From contig NZ_JACZFS010000019.1 in the NCBI RefSeq assembly GCF_014904795.1, positions 143,761-207,760 of the forward strand: a stretch of DNA of 64,000 nt, given 5' to 3'. Of the stretch, positions 9,167 through 18,690 are shown piece by piece. Source of the stretch: Nisaea nitritireducens (GTDB taxonomy: Bacteria > Pseudomonadota > Alphaproteobacteria > Thalassobaculales > Thalassobaculaceae). The position numbers and the translations under genes are program-made. The notes under the pieces are model-generated. The model was not told the DNA's origin, did not search any database, and saw only the letters and a program-made list of their open reading frames with translations. Position 1 is the stretch's first letter; the number at the start of each line of letters is the position of its first letter.

Positions 9167-9183
9167 CCGCCGGCTGAATAGAA

Positions 9184-9214
9184 AAAGGCTGCGTGCTTTC
9201 GGCACGCAGCCTTT
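9184..9214. terminator. Bidirectional rho-independent terminator
   Basis: The inverted repeat AAAGGCTGCGTGC / GCACGCAGCCTTT gives a 13-bp stem with a 5-base loop, with A and T runs at its flanks on both strands. It lies between the convergent binding-protein gene (plus) and TonB receptor gene (minus) and can serve both. Confidence 0.92.
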
Positions 9215-9235
9215 ATTCCGTGACAGGTATTGGGG

Positions 9236-11317
9236 TCAGAAAGTGCCTTTGAGGCCGATACCGAAGACCCGCGGCTCGATCATGTTGGCAACGACGCCGC
9301 CGACCGAGCGGTCGTCATAGAGGTAGGTCTCTGCCCTCTCGTCAAAGACGTTGCTGGCGAAAGCGTAAAGCTGGAGATACTCCCGTGGCGCGTAGGACAG
9401 TTTCACGTCAGCGACGGTGTAATTGTCGACCTCGTAGGCTGGGTCGTTCTCGTCCGTCGAGTAATAACCGTCCGTATGCCGTACATCGCCGGTCAGACGG
9501 ATTTCCGGAGTGATGTCCCAGTCGGCACCGAAATTGAACATGTAGGCCGGTGCCCGTCCAAACTCGTTGCTCGTATAGTTGGTGCCCTCGATGCTGGAGA
9601 AAGAACCGATCTCCGATTTCAGCAGGCCGAGCCCTCCCCGCAAGCGCACATCGTCACGCACGAGATAATCCATTGCCAGTTCGAGGCCGTAGGATTCCGT
9701 GCTCTCCGCGTTGACGACAACACTGCCGTACTGAAGACCGTTGAGGTAATCCGGCAGCAGTCGCTGCGAATCCTCATAGTCGCTGTAGAAGAGGTTTGCG
9801 GACAGGCCCAGGCGATCGTCCAGAAGTCGGGTCCGGCCGAACAGCTCGTAGTTCCAGACTGTCTCTTCCTTGAAGCTGATATATTCTCTGGTTGCGAAGC
9901 TGAGATTGACGCCACCCGGATTGTATCCCCGGCTGACCATGGCACCGACCGTGCTCGTCGGTGTCAGATCATAGGCGAGCGAGGCACGCGGCAATATGGC
10001 ATCGAACGTTTCGTCATAATCCAGCGCGTTGGAGGCAAAACTCGACGTGCCGGTTCGCTCGATGGAATCGCGCTGGTAACGCAGCCCACCGGTCAGGGTC
10101 CAGCGATCCGTCAGGCGATAGGTCATCTCGGAATAGAGGCCAAGATGGTTCTTCTCGTCGTCGAATTCCGACGTGCCGCGGATGAACAGGATATCTTCAG
10201 AGTTCGTGCGGGCAAGATAGAGACCCGCGACTCCGCTGAATGTGGCGTCGGCATCACCCCAGGTCAGCCGCGTCTCGTTCGACATGTTCTGCTGATCCAC
10301 CTCAGCCGTACCGTTGGTCACCGGATAGGTTACGCGATCGACATGCATGTCCGAATATTGCGACTGGTTGTAGATCTTGAAGCCGTTCTCGAAGTCATAA
10401 TCGATATCAAGAATGCCTGAATCCGTTTCCTGCTCCCAGCTCGGCATCGAGGCCGTTGCGTTATCGAGGTCTTCATAGGGAGTGCTGGCTGTCTCGTAGG
10501 TCGGTCGATTGTTATAGATCCGCGCATAGGTGACCTTCGCGGACAGGCCCGCGACATCCTCCGGAACCAGCAGCACCTTGCCCCGAAGGTTGAAGGACTC
10601 GAGATCCTGGTCGGTATTGCCCTTGGCGAAATTCGGATTGGTGTAGTCGACGAAGGTATCTCGCCCGAAATAATCGACAGCGAGACGTGCGGCGAGCTGG
10701 TCTTCCACAAGCGGGCCCGACACGGCCACTGACGCGCGTTTGCGGTTGTAGCTTCCATATTCCGCCTGATACGCGCCTTCGGGCACGAAGGTCGGGTCCT
10801 TGGTATTCACGATAATCGCGCCGGCGATTGCGTTCGCGCCCTGCGACGTCGTCTGCGGACCGCGGAAAACCTCGATGGATTCCGTGTCCCAGATCGACGT
10901 GGCGCCGAAGACCGATTCGTAATAATTCAGGTAATGGCCGTCGAGATTGATCGTTGCGCGGGGGATCGTGCCGCCGAAGAACGCCGTCGAGCCGAAGTTT
11001 GGTCCCTGGGTATCCTGGCCGCGGATGACCGGCGCGCCGACCGTATCGGTATAGATGAGGTTCGGCACCCCCTTGAGCACATCCGACACTGTCGCAGCAG
11101 CGTTCTTGCCGGCCAAATCCTCTTCCGAAAAGACCACAACCGAGCTCGCGGTGTCTTCGAGGCTCCGCTCGACATTCTCGCCGGTCACCACAATCGACGG
11201 CAGCGTGACTGCTTGCTCCGGCTTGTCGGAAACCTCTTGCGCGCCGGCCGGCAAGGCACACACAAAGGGTACAAGACTAAGGCTGCCGTACAGCCACTTC
11301 AGCGAACGCGTTTTCAT
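9236..11317 (-). CDS. TonB-dependent siderophore receptor
   Basis: This 693-residue outer-membrane receptor has the signal peptide MKTRSLKWLYGSLSLVPF (cleaved near AGAQ). A TonB box-like TLPSIVVTGENVE follows, then a plug domain with VIRGQDTQGPNFG, IEVFRGPQTTSQG and AGAIIVNTKDPTF. The 22-strand barrel ends in a C-terminal Phe (GIGLKGTF). It should import the ferric chelate passed on to one of the two ABC systems here; the convergent operon at 5336-9166 is the likelier partner. A near-consensus Fur box sits 17-35 bases upstream of the start, so iron repression is expected. Confidence 0.95.
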   Translation of the reverse strand: MKTRSLKWLYGSLSLVPFVCALPAGAQEVSDKPEQAVTLPSIVVTGENVERSLEDTASSVVVFSEEDLAGKNAAATVSDVLKGVPNLIYTDTVGAPVIRGQDTQGPNFGSTAFFGGTIPRATINLDGHYLNYYESVFGATSIWDTESIEVFRGPQTTSQGANAIAGAIIVNTKDPTFVPEGAYQAEYGSYNRKRASVAVSGPLVEDQLAARLAVDYFGRDTFVDYTNPNFAKGNTDQDLESFNLRGKVLLVPEDVAGLSAKVTYARIYNNRPTYETASTPYEDLDNATASMPSWEQETDSGILDIDYDFENGFKIYNQSQYSDMHVDRVTYPVTNGTAEVDQQNMSNETRLTWGDADATFSGVAGLYLARTNSEDILFIRGTSEFDDEKNHLGLYSEMTYRLTDRWTLTGGLRYQRDSIERTGTSSFASNALDYDETFDAILPRASLAYDLTPTSTVGAMVSRGYNPGGVNLSFATREYISFKEETVWNYELFGRTRLLDDRLGLSANLFYSDYEDSQRLLPDYLNGLQYGSVVVNAESTESYGLELAMDYLVRDDVRLRGGLGLLKSEIGSFSSIEGTNYTSNEFGRAPAYMFNFGADWDITPEIRLTGDVRHTDGYYSTDENDPAYEVDNYTVADVKLSYAPREYLQLYAFASNVFDERAETYLYDDRSVGGVVANMIEPRVFGIGLKGTF

Positions 11318-11629
11318 TTCCCCATCGCCCCACGATAATGATATTCATTCTCATATTGCATACCGCAATTCAGAATGCATCACATATTTTGGAATAAGAT
11401 TTGTTCGACGCCGAGCCGTATCATTTTCGCAACGAGAACGCGCCGGACCGTATCCGGAATGGGCTGGAACTTGATTGCAGAACTTCCATTGACTAGGTTT
11501 GACGGCCTGATGTGCCGGCGCGAATGGAGGCACATTTGAAATCGGGAACGATGGTGGCGGCAAGGTCGCGCGCACGCTCGATCCTTTTCGCTTTTCTCAT
11601 TCCCGGGAGACGGGTGTCTTCACCCTGCC
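11318..11629. other. Divergent intergenic region, TonB receptor / IclR regulator
   Basis: This 312-base gap holds the Fur box at 11334-11352 and an AT-rich stretch to about 11410, likely the receptor promoter. The half nearest the IclR gene shows no clear promoter, repeat or small gene. Confidence 0.6.
11334..11352 (-). promoter_or_regulatory. Fur box upstream of the TonB receptor
   Basis: GATAATGATATTCATTCTC matches the classical 19-base Fur consensus at 17 of 19 positions. It lies directly upstream of the receptor start (11317, minus strand), where bound Fur would block the promoter under iron sufficiency. Alphaproteobacteria may use Fur, Mur or RirA; the site form favours a true Fur-type operator. 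Confidence 0.75.
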
Positions 11630-12418
11630 ATGCCTCAGACGTCCGAAAGCAGCGAGTCATCATCCGACGGAAAAAGACCGGGAACCATCCAGTCCGTTTC
11701 CATCGCCGCCCGTTTCCTGAGAGCGTTGGCCAATGCCGAAGAGCCGCTTGCGCTGGCAGAACTTGCCCGCCGCACGAATGCCGGCCGCTCCACGGCGCAC
11801 CGCTATTTGCAGAGCCTGGTGAAGGAAGGGCTGGCCACGCAGGATCCGGCGAGCGGATTCTATGATCTGGGCCCGACTGCACTCAGTGTGGGGATTGCCG
11901 CCCTGAAACGCACGGACGCGGTGGAAATCGCAGCCCGGCACATGAAGGATCTGGCCGGCCGGGTCGCAGCCGGCGCTGGCGTCGCCATCTGGACCGAGCG
12001 CGGGCCGACACTGGTGCGCTGGTATCGCAGCGCTTATTTCTCGATCAGCTCCGTCGGCCTCGGCGACATTCTGCCGGTCGACAATTCCGCCTGCGGCCAT
12101 GTGTTCCAAGCCTTTCTGCCGGCCAGCCGGATCGAGGTGGCGAGACGTATGCAGCCCCGCGCCTTTCGCGGCAAACCGCCGTCGGAAGAGACACTGGACA
12201 GGATCCGCTCGACATTCCGGTCCGAATTCACCAGCCATCTCCTGCCCGAAATCACCGGCCAGGCGGTCCCGGTCTTCGATGCGCAGCAGGAGATCGCCTG
12301 CGCGATGACGACGGTCACAAACCTGGGGCAGATCAGCAATCCCAAGGATGCGGAAGCCCTCTTCGAGACCGCCAGAGAGGTGGCTAGAGAGACCGGTGGA
12401 CTTGCGCTACTCGATTAG
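11630..12418 (+). CDS. IclR family transcriptional regulator
   Basis: This 262-residue protein has a winged helix-turn-helix at about residues 20-80 (SVSIAARFLRAL, LAELARRTNAGRSTAHRYL) and an IclR effector domain at about residues 95-260 containing SVGLGDILPVDNSACGHVF. The N-terminal 18 residues are a polar Ser/Asp-rich tail. It is divergent from the TonB receptor and has no adjacent catabolic operon, so its target is unclear; autoregulation or control of the receptor region is only inference. Confidence 0.9.
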   Translation: MPQTSESSESSSDGKRPGTIQSVSIAARFLRALANAEEPLALAELARRTNAGRSTAHRYLQSLVKEGLATQDPASGFYDLGPTALSVGIAALKRTDAVEIAARHMKDLAGRVAAGAGVAIWTERGPTLVRWYRSAYFSISSVGLGDILPVDNSACGHVFQAFLPASRIEVARRMQPRAFRGKPPSEETLDRIRSTFRSEFTSHLLPEITGQAVPVFDAQQEIACAMTTVTNLGQISNPKDAEALFETAREVARETGGLALLD

Positions 12419-12704
12419 GTCAATCTGCGACCTTCCCTACCAAAGCGGCCCACGAGGCCGGACGATCCGCATGCCAAGCAGTGCAAGCATTGAGCGTGCC
12501 GATCCGAGCTGACACGTCCTGGCGGGGAACATGAAAAGACTGGTCTCGCCAGCTATGGGAGACGGCGTATCGGGCTCCCCCTGCCAATCGTTCATCGAGT
12601 TCGGACCGCCGATCTTGTGGGCCGATTGCGGTTGCGAACAAACATGGATAATGCGACTTTAAAAGCAGGTTCGAATTGCCAGACATTCAGGAGGAATCCG
12701 GCCC

Positions 12705-13079
12705 ATGGTCGCTACCCGAATCATCGCTCTCGTCGTGCTTCTTGCCGGCGTATCAGCTGCCCTGCCCGCTGCAGCACAGGCATTGTTCGGTGGCCGGAAT
12801 ATGGCGGGTGAATTCCTGACGAACGAGGATATCCAGATCCGGAACAAAGTCGGTGTCGAGCTTTTGAAATCGGGCAAGGAAGGCGACGCTGTGGAATGGT
12901 CGAACCCGCAGACCAAGAGCTACGGAACGATCACGCTACGCGATGCGTTTGAATACAACGGCATGAAATGCCGCCGGGTCGAGTTGGAAAATACGCCCAA
13001 AGGGCTGACCAGTCACACAGTCTGGTACAAGCATGGGGTTTGTGCAGTGCCGGGAGAGGGCTGGAAGTACCTGTACTGA
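12705..13079 (+). CDS. Small exported protein, surface-antigen-like (RT0821/Lpp0805 type)
   Basis: This 124-residue protein has a signal peptide (MVATRIIALVVLLAGVSAALP, cleaved near AQA). Its mature part includes YGTITLRDAFEYNGMKCRRVE and a C-terminal VCAVPGEGWKYL. The GTxT...CRR...C..PGEGW pattern resembles the C-terminal domain of 17-kDa surface antigen-like proteins, usually periplasmic or outer-membrane associated. AGGAGG lies 9 bases before the ATG. It is similar in layout, but not in sequence, to the small exported protein that follows. Function unknown. Confidence 0.7.
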   Translation: MVATRIIALVVLLAGVSAALPAAAQALFGGRNMAGEFLTNEDIQIRNKVGVELLKSGKEGDAVEWSNPQTKSYGTITLRDAFEYNGMKCRRVELENTPKGLTSHTVWYKHGVCAVPGEGWKYLY

Positions 13080-13157
13080 CGGCCTCTCGCAATTGTGGTG
13101 CAGTCCGCAATGCACTTTCGGTTATGATTTGAACCAGTCATTAGTTCGGAGGCTGAA

Positions 13158-13496
13158 ATGGCTTTCTGGTCGCGTTTAAGTCTTTCCCGAATCGTATTCA
13201 TTGCTGCCATCGTCTCGGCTGCAACCCTTGGAAGCAATACGCTCCAGGCCCGGCAAGGTGACGAGGCGCGGGAGCTTGTTGAAACGATCATCGACGATCT
13301 CGGTGTTGACCGGGCCCGTATCCGGTCCGTTGACGTGATTGCCGATCACCAGGGCGGGCGATCACCGGCGTCGAGTTACTCCGGCTGGATCTCGTTCAAG
13401 GATTGCAAAGGCAACCTGGTAATCGTCATGGGCCGGACGTTAGCTGTCCAAAGCATTTACACGACAGGCAATTGCAAGGTAGCCGGCGTAGATTGA
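13158..13496 (+). CDS. Small exported protein of unknown function
   Basis: This 112-residue protein begins MAFWSRLSLSRIVFIAAIV, with a hydrophobic segment and probable cleavage after LQA near residue 31. The mature 80 residues contain two cysteines (in KDCKGN and GNCKVAG), likely a disulphide in the periplasm. GGAGG lies 6 bases before the ATG. I recognise no family. It is separately placed, 78 bases after the preceding small exported protein gene and 269 bases before the efflux genes. Confidence 0.65.
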   Translation: MAFWSRLSLSRIVFIAAIVSAATLGSNTLQARQGDEARELVETIIDDLGVDRARIRSVDVIADHQGGRSPASSYSGWISFKDCKGNLVIVMGRTLAVQSIYTTGNCKVAGVD

Positions 13497-13765
13497 CGGC
13501 TGGCAAAGCCGTGGCTGCGCCCCTTCCATCGGCACAGCGATCTAGAATCGATGTCGAGACCTGGGAATAGAAGCAGAACTATTCTTGCGGCATTGCGCAT
13601 CTCAATAGCACATTGATTTCACCTGATATCCACCATGAACGCCTTGCTCCGAGCAGCGATTTCAGCAACCATCCCTAAGGGGATCGGCGAAGGACATTGC
13701 AGAGTGGAAACTCGAACGCACTGACCTGTGCGTAGGGGATTTCCAGTTACAGCGGAGATCCAGAA

Positions 13766-14866
13766 ATGCGTCGGTGTCGATCCTTCTGTCTATTGGGCGT
13801 GTTGGCCGGCCTCCTCCTTGTTGCGGGATGCGAGGAACAGGCAACTCCAGTGGCGGAGACCGTGCGGCCCGTCCGCGCAATGAAGGTCAGCGACGTAGAG
13901 GCCATTGCCCGGCGCAGTTTTCCCGGAAAAGCAAAAGCGTCAAAGGAAACCGATCTGGCTTTCAAGGTCGCCGGCCCGCTGGTGGAGTTTGATCTCGAAA
14001 TCGGCCAGGAGGTGGAGAAGGACCAGATCCTGGGCCGGATCGATCCGGCGACCTATGCAACTGAGGTACAGTCCGCCACGGCAAATCTCGAGCGGGCGCA
14101 GGCGCGCTATGAGGATGCCGAGTTGGAATACAAACGCCAGAGCACGCTCTTTGAGCGCGGGCATGTCGCCAAGGCAAAACTGGACAGCGTCATCGCCAGT
14201 ATGAAAAGCCTTCAGGCTGACGTGGCCGCAGCCGAAGCCGCACTCCGCCGGTCCGAGCTGGATCTAGATTACACCTATCTCCGTGCCCCCTTCAGCGGGG
14301 TTATCGTCAAGACGCACATGGAGAATTTCGAGAATGTGCGGGCCTCCCAGCCGGCCGTTCGCCTGCTCGATTCCGCAATGATCGAGTTCGTCATCGATAT
14401 TCCCGAGACGCTCATTTCGCTGGTCCCCCGGGTCGAGAGCGCGATCGTCGTCTTCGACGCCTTCCCGGAGCACAAGATCGTCGCTGAGATCAGGGAAATA
14501 GGCACTGAAGCCTCGGAGACGACGCGGACCTACCCGGTCACTCTCTCGATGGCACAGCCGGAGGGAATCCGGATCCTGCCCGGGATGGCCGGCACCGCGA
14601 CCGGGAAGGTCGACGGCATCCGTCCCGCCGCCTCACCGGTCCAGGTCCCGATCTCCGCGACCTTCACCGCCGGAGAGGACCCGCAGACGATGGTCTGGGT
14701 CATCGACGAGTCCGCGATGACCGTTACGAAGAGGCCCGTCGTGACCGGAGCGCTAACAGATACCGGGATCCAGATCGTTGAGGGCCTCGCCGCCGGCGAA
14801 TGGATCGCGACGGCCGGCGTGCATTATCTGCGCGACGGCCAAAAGGTCAGCATTCTCAACCAGTAA
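13766..14866 (+). CDS. RND efflux periplasmic adaptor (HlyD/AcrA family), lipoprotein
   Basis: This 366-residue protein has a lipobox LLVAGC (Cys22). The barrel-sandwich half VAGPLVEFDLEIGQEVEKDQ is followed by a coiled-coil hairpin at about residues 95-160 and the second half-motif YTYLRAPFSGVIVKTHMEN. It bridges the inner-membrane pump to an outer-membrane channel. The pump gene follows after 12 bases. No TolC-like channel is encoded nearby, so a distant one must serve. Confidence 0.92.
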   Translation: MRRCRSFCLLGVLAGLLLVAGCEEQATPVAETVRPVRAMKVSDVEAIARRSFPGKAKASKETDLAFKVAGPLVEFDLEIGQEVEKDQILGRIDPATYATEVQSATANLERAQARYEDAELEYKRQSTLFERGHVAKAKLDSVIASMKSLQADVAAAEAALRRSELDLDYTYLRAPFSGVIVKTHMENFENVRASQPAVRLLDSAMIEFVIDIPETLISLVPRVESAIVVFDAFPEHKIVAEIREIGTEASETTRTYPVTLSMAQPEGIRILPGMAGTATGKVDGIRPAASPVQVPISATFTAGEDPQTMVWVIDESAMTVTKRPVVTGALTDTGIQIVEGLAAGEWIATAGVHYLRDGQKVSILNQ

Positions 14867-14878
14867 CGGAGCGGAACG

Positions 14879-17800
14879 TTGAATCTTGCAGCCATCGCCA
14901 TCGAGAAAAAGACGGTCACCTATTTCGCTGCTTTCCTGCTGCTGGTCGGCGGGATCTCCAGCTTCTTCAACCTAGGTCAACTCGAGGATCCGGATTTCAC
15001 CATCAAGACGGCCGTGGTGGCGACGACCTATCCCGGCGCGAGCCCGGAAGAGGTCGAGCTTGAAGTCACGGACCGTCTGGAACTGGCGATCCAGGAACTG
15101 AAGCAGATCGATTATGTGAAATCCTTCTCGCGCGCCGGTTATTCGCAGATCTGGGTCAATATCAAACCAAGCTTCTCCTCCGGGGAAATGCCGCAAATCT
15201 GGGACGAACTCCGTCGCAAGGTCGGCGATACCGCACAGCAACTCCCTCCGGGCGCCGGTACACCCCAGGTAATTGACGATTTCGGAGATGTCTACGGATT
15301 GTTGATGGCGGTGACAGGAGACGGCTTCAGTCACGCCGAAGTCAGCGAGTATGTCGATCACATCAAGAAGGAGCTCAGTCTAGTCGAGGGTGTCGCCCGG
15401 ATCGACCTCTGGGGCGTGCAGGACCGGGTCGTCTATCTCGACGTCCGGGAGTCGCAGCTCTCGGAACTGGGACTCAGTGACAGCAGTATCGTCCAGACCC
15501 TGAACGAGCAGAACATCGTGGTCGATGCCGGCGCGCTCGAGTTGCAGAACCGCCGTCTGCGGGTCGCCCCCAGCGGGTCGTTTGCAACACCGGAAGATAT
15601 CGGCAATGTCGCAATCCGGCCCTCGACGACCGACCTGCTGCGCGCCGCGACCGGAGGCACCGCGATATCTCCGACGGAGATTGTCCGGATCGGCGATATC
15701 GGGACGATCCGGGAAGGCTATATCGATCCGCCGCGGCAACTGATGCGATTCAACGGCATCCCGGCAATCGGCATCGCGATCGCCAACCAGCCGGGAACCA
15801 ACGTCGTCACCATGGGAGAGCGGGTCGATGCCCGCCTCGCGGAGCTGGTCGCGCAGCTTCCCATCGGGATCGAATTGCAGCGGGTGCACTGGCAGTCGGA
15901 CGTCATCGACGAGGCGGTGTCCGGATTCTTCGTCAGCCTGGCACAAGCCGTCGCCATTGTGCTGGTCGTGCTGACCCTTGCCATGGGCTGGCGGATGGGC
16001 GCCATCATCGGCACCGCGCTGATCATGACCATCCTCGCCACGCTGATCTTCATGAATCTGTTCGGGATCGATCTGCAGCGCATGTCCCTTGGAGCCCTGG
16101 TGATCGCGCTCGGCATGATGGTCGACAATGCCATCGTCGTCGCGGACGGCATGGCGGTGCGACTGCAGAAGGGCATGCCGCGCAAACAGGCCGCGATCGA
16201 GGCCGCCAACCAGCCCGCATGGCCGCTGCTCGGCGCGACCATCGTCGCCGTGCTGGCGTTCTTCCCGATCGCCGCATCGGACGAGAATGCCGGTGAGTAC
16301 TGTGCCAGCCTGTTCTCCGTGGTCGGGATCTCCCTGATGGCGAGCTGGCTGATCTCTGTCACCGTGACGCCACTGCAATGCATAGACATGCTTCCCGCGC
16401 CCAAAGGCGATGGCTCCACCGATCCGTTCGACAGCCGGTTCTACCGCCTGTTCCGGACCTTCCTGGCACGCTCCATCCGACTGCGCTGGCTGACCCTCGG
16501 CGGAATGGCCGCGCTGTTGGTGCTATCGGTCCTCAGCTTCGGAAATGTCAGCAAGCTGTTCTTCCCTGACTCCGCCATGACCAAATTGATGGTCGATTAC
16601 TGGGCCCCGGAGGGAACCCGCATTCAGGATGTTGCCCTGGACCTTGAGCGGATAGAGGAGAAACTGGCAACGGACGACCGGATCGAGGCCGTGACGACCT
16701 TTGCCGGCAGCGGGCCGCCGCGCTTCTATCTTCCGGTCGAACCCGAAGCGCTCTCCTCCTCATATGGGCAATTGATCGTCAATGTGCGTGACGCCAAGGA
16801 GATCAATGCGATCATCGGCGACCTGACCCCGTGGTTCGCGGAACAGTTCCCGGATGCGCTGGTGCCGATGCGCAAGTTCGGGGTCGGTCCGGGCACCACC
16901 TGGAAGTTCGACGTCCGTTTCAGCGGGCCAGCGGAGGCCGATCCGGCCATCTTGCGCAGCCTCGCCGACGAAGGCCTCCGGATCCTCGCCGCCTCCCCGT
17001 TGGCTGGCGAGATGCAGACCAATTGGCGCCAGAGGGTCCAGACGGTCGTCCCACGCTACGCCCAGGTCCGCGCGGGCTGGTCCGGTATCTCCCGCGAGGA
17101 CATCGCCGACGCTACGAAGCTCGCCTTCGACGGACGTACGATCGGGCTCTATCGCGAACAGGACGAGCTCGTTCCGATCATCATGCGCAAGGTCGAGGCG
17201 GAACGGCAGAATGTCGGCGGGCTTGAGGTCCTCCCCATACGGTCCCCCTCCACCACCCGGTCAGTGCCGCTGGCGCAAGTGACGGACGGTATCGCCACGG
17301 AATGGGAAGACCCTGTTATCTGGCGCCGCGACAGGAAGCGGACCATCAAGGTGCAGTCCAACCCGGTGGCAGGCGTCACCTTGCCGACCTTGCGGGCGGC
17401 CGTAGTGGAAGCGTTCGACAAGATCGAGCTGCCGCCCGGCTACAGCATGGAATGGGGTGGCGAGTACGAGAGTTCCCGCGATTCCCAAGCCTCATTGCTG
17501 CCCGGTGTGGTTCCGGCGGTCGCGGCGATCCTTTTTATTATCGTCGCTCTGTTCAACGCCTTCCGGCCACCGTTGATCATTCTCGCGACAATCCCCTTTG
17601 TCATGATCGGTATCACCGCCGGATTGCTTGGCACCGGCACGCCCTTCGGCTTTGTCGCGCTGCTCGGCGCCATGAGCCTCGCCGGCATGATGATCAAGAA
17701 CGCGATCGTTCTGCTTGACGAGATCAATCTGAATCTCTCCGGCGGCATGTCGCAATATGATGCTGTCCTGGGCGCCGGCGTCTCGCGGCTGCGGCCGGTG

Positions 17801-17974
17801 GTCCTGGCGGCGGCGACCACGGTTCTCGGGGTCGTGCCGCTGCTGCAGGACGTGTTCTGGGTGGGCATGTCAGTCACGATAATGGCCGGCCTGACATTCG
17901 GCACCTTCCTGACCATGGTGCTGGTCCCCGTCCTCTATGCGATCTTCTACCGGGTCCGGCAACCCGCCACCTGA
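14879..17974 (+). CDS. RND efflux transporter permease (AcrB/HAE family)
   Basis: This 1031-residue inner-membrane antiporter begins at a TTG (MNLAAIAIEKKTV) with GGAG 7 bases upstream. It has VVATTYPGASPEEVELEVTD near residue 40, the TM4 segment ALGMMVDNAIVVADG with the proton-relay Asp near residue 415, and a second-half FVALLGAMSLAGMMIKNAIV. The duplicated RND architecture is complete. The VDN rather than VDD in TM4 sets it apart from AcrB itself. Exported substrate unknown. A potassium channel gene follows after 21 bases. Confidence 0.93.
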   Translation: MNLAAIAIEKKTVTYFAAFLLLVGGISSFFNLGQLEDPDFTIKTAVVATTYPGASPEEVELEVTDRLELAIQELKQIDYVKSFSRAGYSQIWVNIKPSFSSGEMPQIWDELRRKVGDTAQQLPPGAGTPQVIDDFGDVYGLLMAVTGDGFSHAEVSEYVDHIKKELSLVEGVARIDLWGVQDRVVYLDVRESQLSELGLSDSSIVQTLNEQNIVVDAGALELQNRRLRVAPSGSFATPEDIGNVAIRPSTTDLLRAATGGTAISPTEIVRIGDIGTIREGYIDPPRQLMRFNGIPAIGIAIANQPGTNVVTMGERVDARLAELVAQLPIGIELQRVHWQSDVIDEAVSGFFVSLAQAVAIVLVVLTLAMGWRMGAIIGTALIMTILATLIFMNLFGIDLQRMSLGALVIALGMMVDNAIVVADGMAVRLQKGMPRKQAAIEAANQPAWPLLGATIVAVLAFFPIAASDENAGEYCASLFSVVGISLMASWLISVTVTPLQCIDMLPAPKGDGSTDPFDSRFYRLFRTFLARSIRLRWLTLGGMAALLVLSVLSFGNVSKLFFPDSAMTKLMVDYWAPEGTRIQDVALDLERIEEKLATDDRIEAVTTFAGSGPPRFYLPVEPEALSSSYGQLIVNVRDAKEINAIIGDLTPWFAEQFPDALVPMRKFGVGPGTTWKFDVRFSGPAEADPAILRSLADEGLRILAASPLAGEMQTNWRQRVQTVVPRYAQVRAGWSGISREDIADATKLAFDGRTIGLYREQDELVPIIMRKVEAERQNVGGLEVLPIRSPSTTRSVPLAQVTDGIATEWEDPVIWRRDRKRTIKVQSNPVAGVTLPTLRAAVVEAFDKIELPPGYSMEWGGEYESSRDSQASLLPGVVPAVAAILFIIVALFNAFRPPLIILATIPFVMIGITAGLLGTGTPFGFVALLGAMSLAGMMIKNAIVLLDEINLNLSGGMSQYDAVLGAGVSRLRPVVLAAATTVLGVVPLLQDVFWVGMSVTIMAGLTFGTFLTMVLVPVLYAIFYRVRQPAT

Positions 17975-17995
17975 TGCTTCGTTGCGGGAGGACCG

Positions 17996-18448
17996 ATGCT
18001 CTTTCTTGAACTGGCAGTCGCCACCGCAGCGGTCGCCGTTGCCATCCTTGTGCAACTTGCGGCCACGCTCGTCCTCGCTTACCGGGTACGACAGGTTCTT
18101 CCTGTCTGGACAAAACACCATCCGGCGCCGAAAGTTCTCGCACGCGTCGCCCTCACAGCTTTTGCATTATTGTTCCTCGGCCACATTGTGCAGATTTGGC
18201 TATGGGCCGGACTCTATATCGTTTTGGGCGAATTTACCGACCTTGAGACGGCGCTCTATTTCTCAACGGTCACTATTTCCACGCTCGGGTATGGCGACAT
18301 CGTCCTGTCGCAGGACTGGCGCCTGCTCGGTGCGATCGAGGCGGCCAGCGGCATCCTGCTGTTCGGATGGACCACAGCGATGCTCGTCGCGGTTCTCATG
18401 CGGGCCTGGCAGGATGCGCAAAGCACTGCCCCCTCATCGAAAACCTGA
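17996..18448 (+). CDS. Two-helix potassium channel (Ion_trans_2)
   Basis: This 150-residue protein has hydrophobic segments at about residues 2-30 and 42-70, a pore loop with the selectivity filter STLGYGD near residue 98, and a final helix ILLFGWTTAMLVAVLMRAW. A minimal KcsA-like tetrameric channel is expected; no RCK or ligand domain is present. GGAGG lies 4 bases before the ATG. Its closeness to the RND genes suggests co-transcription, but a functional link is not obvious. Confidence 0.88.
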   Translation: MLFLELAVATAAVAVAILVQLAATLVLAYRVRQVLPVWTKHHPAPKVLARVALTAFALLFLGHIVQIWLWAGLYIVLGEFTDLETALYFSTVTISTLGYGDIVLSQDWRLLGAIEAASGILLFGWTTAMLVAVLMRAWQDAQSTAPSSKT

Positions 18449-18613
18449 GACTGGCTGCGGGACTCGGATAACCAAACCCCGCAGACCACAAGGCTACAGC
18501 AACCCAAGATTAAATTTTTAACCCGCCACGACTACCAGGATTGAACCATTTAAGTACCTTTTCAGCGCCACCCGATGCTCATTAACTCTCTTTGCCGACG
18601 CAAGGAGGGGCGT

Positions 18614-18661
18614 TTGACCGATCGCAGGATCACGGATATAGAGACGGTCAACTCGTCATAA
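18614..18661 (+). CDS. Possible 15-codon leader ORF before the cytochrome operon
   Basis: A strong AAGGAGG at 18602-18608 precedes a TTG that opens a 15-codon frame (MTDRRITDIETVNSS, stop TAA), ending 29 bases before the pentahaem cytochrome start. It may be a leader peptide or simply a chance frame. The Shine-Dalgarno match is the only evidence, and the start is not ATG. Confidence 0.25.
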   Translation: MTDRRITDIETVNSS

Positions 18662-18690
18662 AAAGTCGAGAGCGTGACCGGAGAGTGTCT

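Noticed and set aside
9230..10420. 396-codon plus-strand frame opposite the TonB receptor
   Set aside because: No ribosome site or recognisable motif; the receptor on the other strand has full family features.
12420..12686. 88-codon minus-strand frame between IclR and a small exported protein
   Set aside because: No start signal and no domain; composition unlike neighbouring genes.
13494..13512. ACGGCT/AGCCGT stem after the second small exported protein
   Set aside because: Six-base stem with no T-run; likely chance in GC-rich DNA.
18455..18484. CTGCGGG/CCCGCAG hairpin after the potassium channel gene as terminator
   Set aside because: The loop is 16 bases and no T-run follows directly; too weak to list as a terminator.
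18526..18545. TTGAACCATTTAAG considered as an FNR site before the cytochrome operon
   Set aside because: The right half-site does not match ATCAA; only the left half is present.
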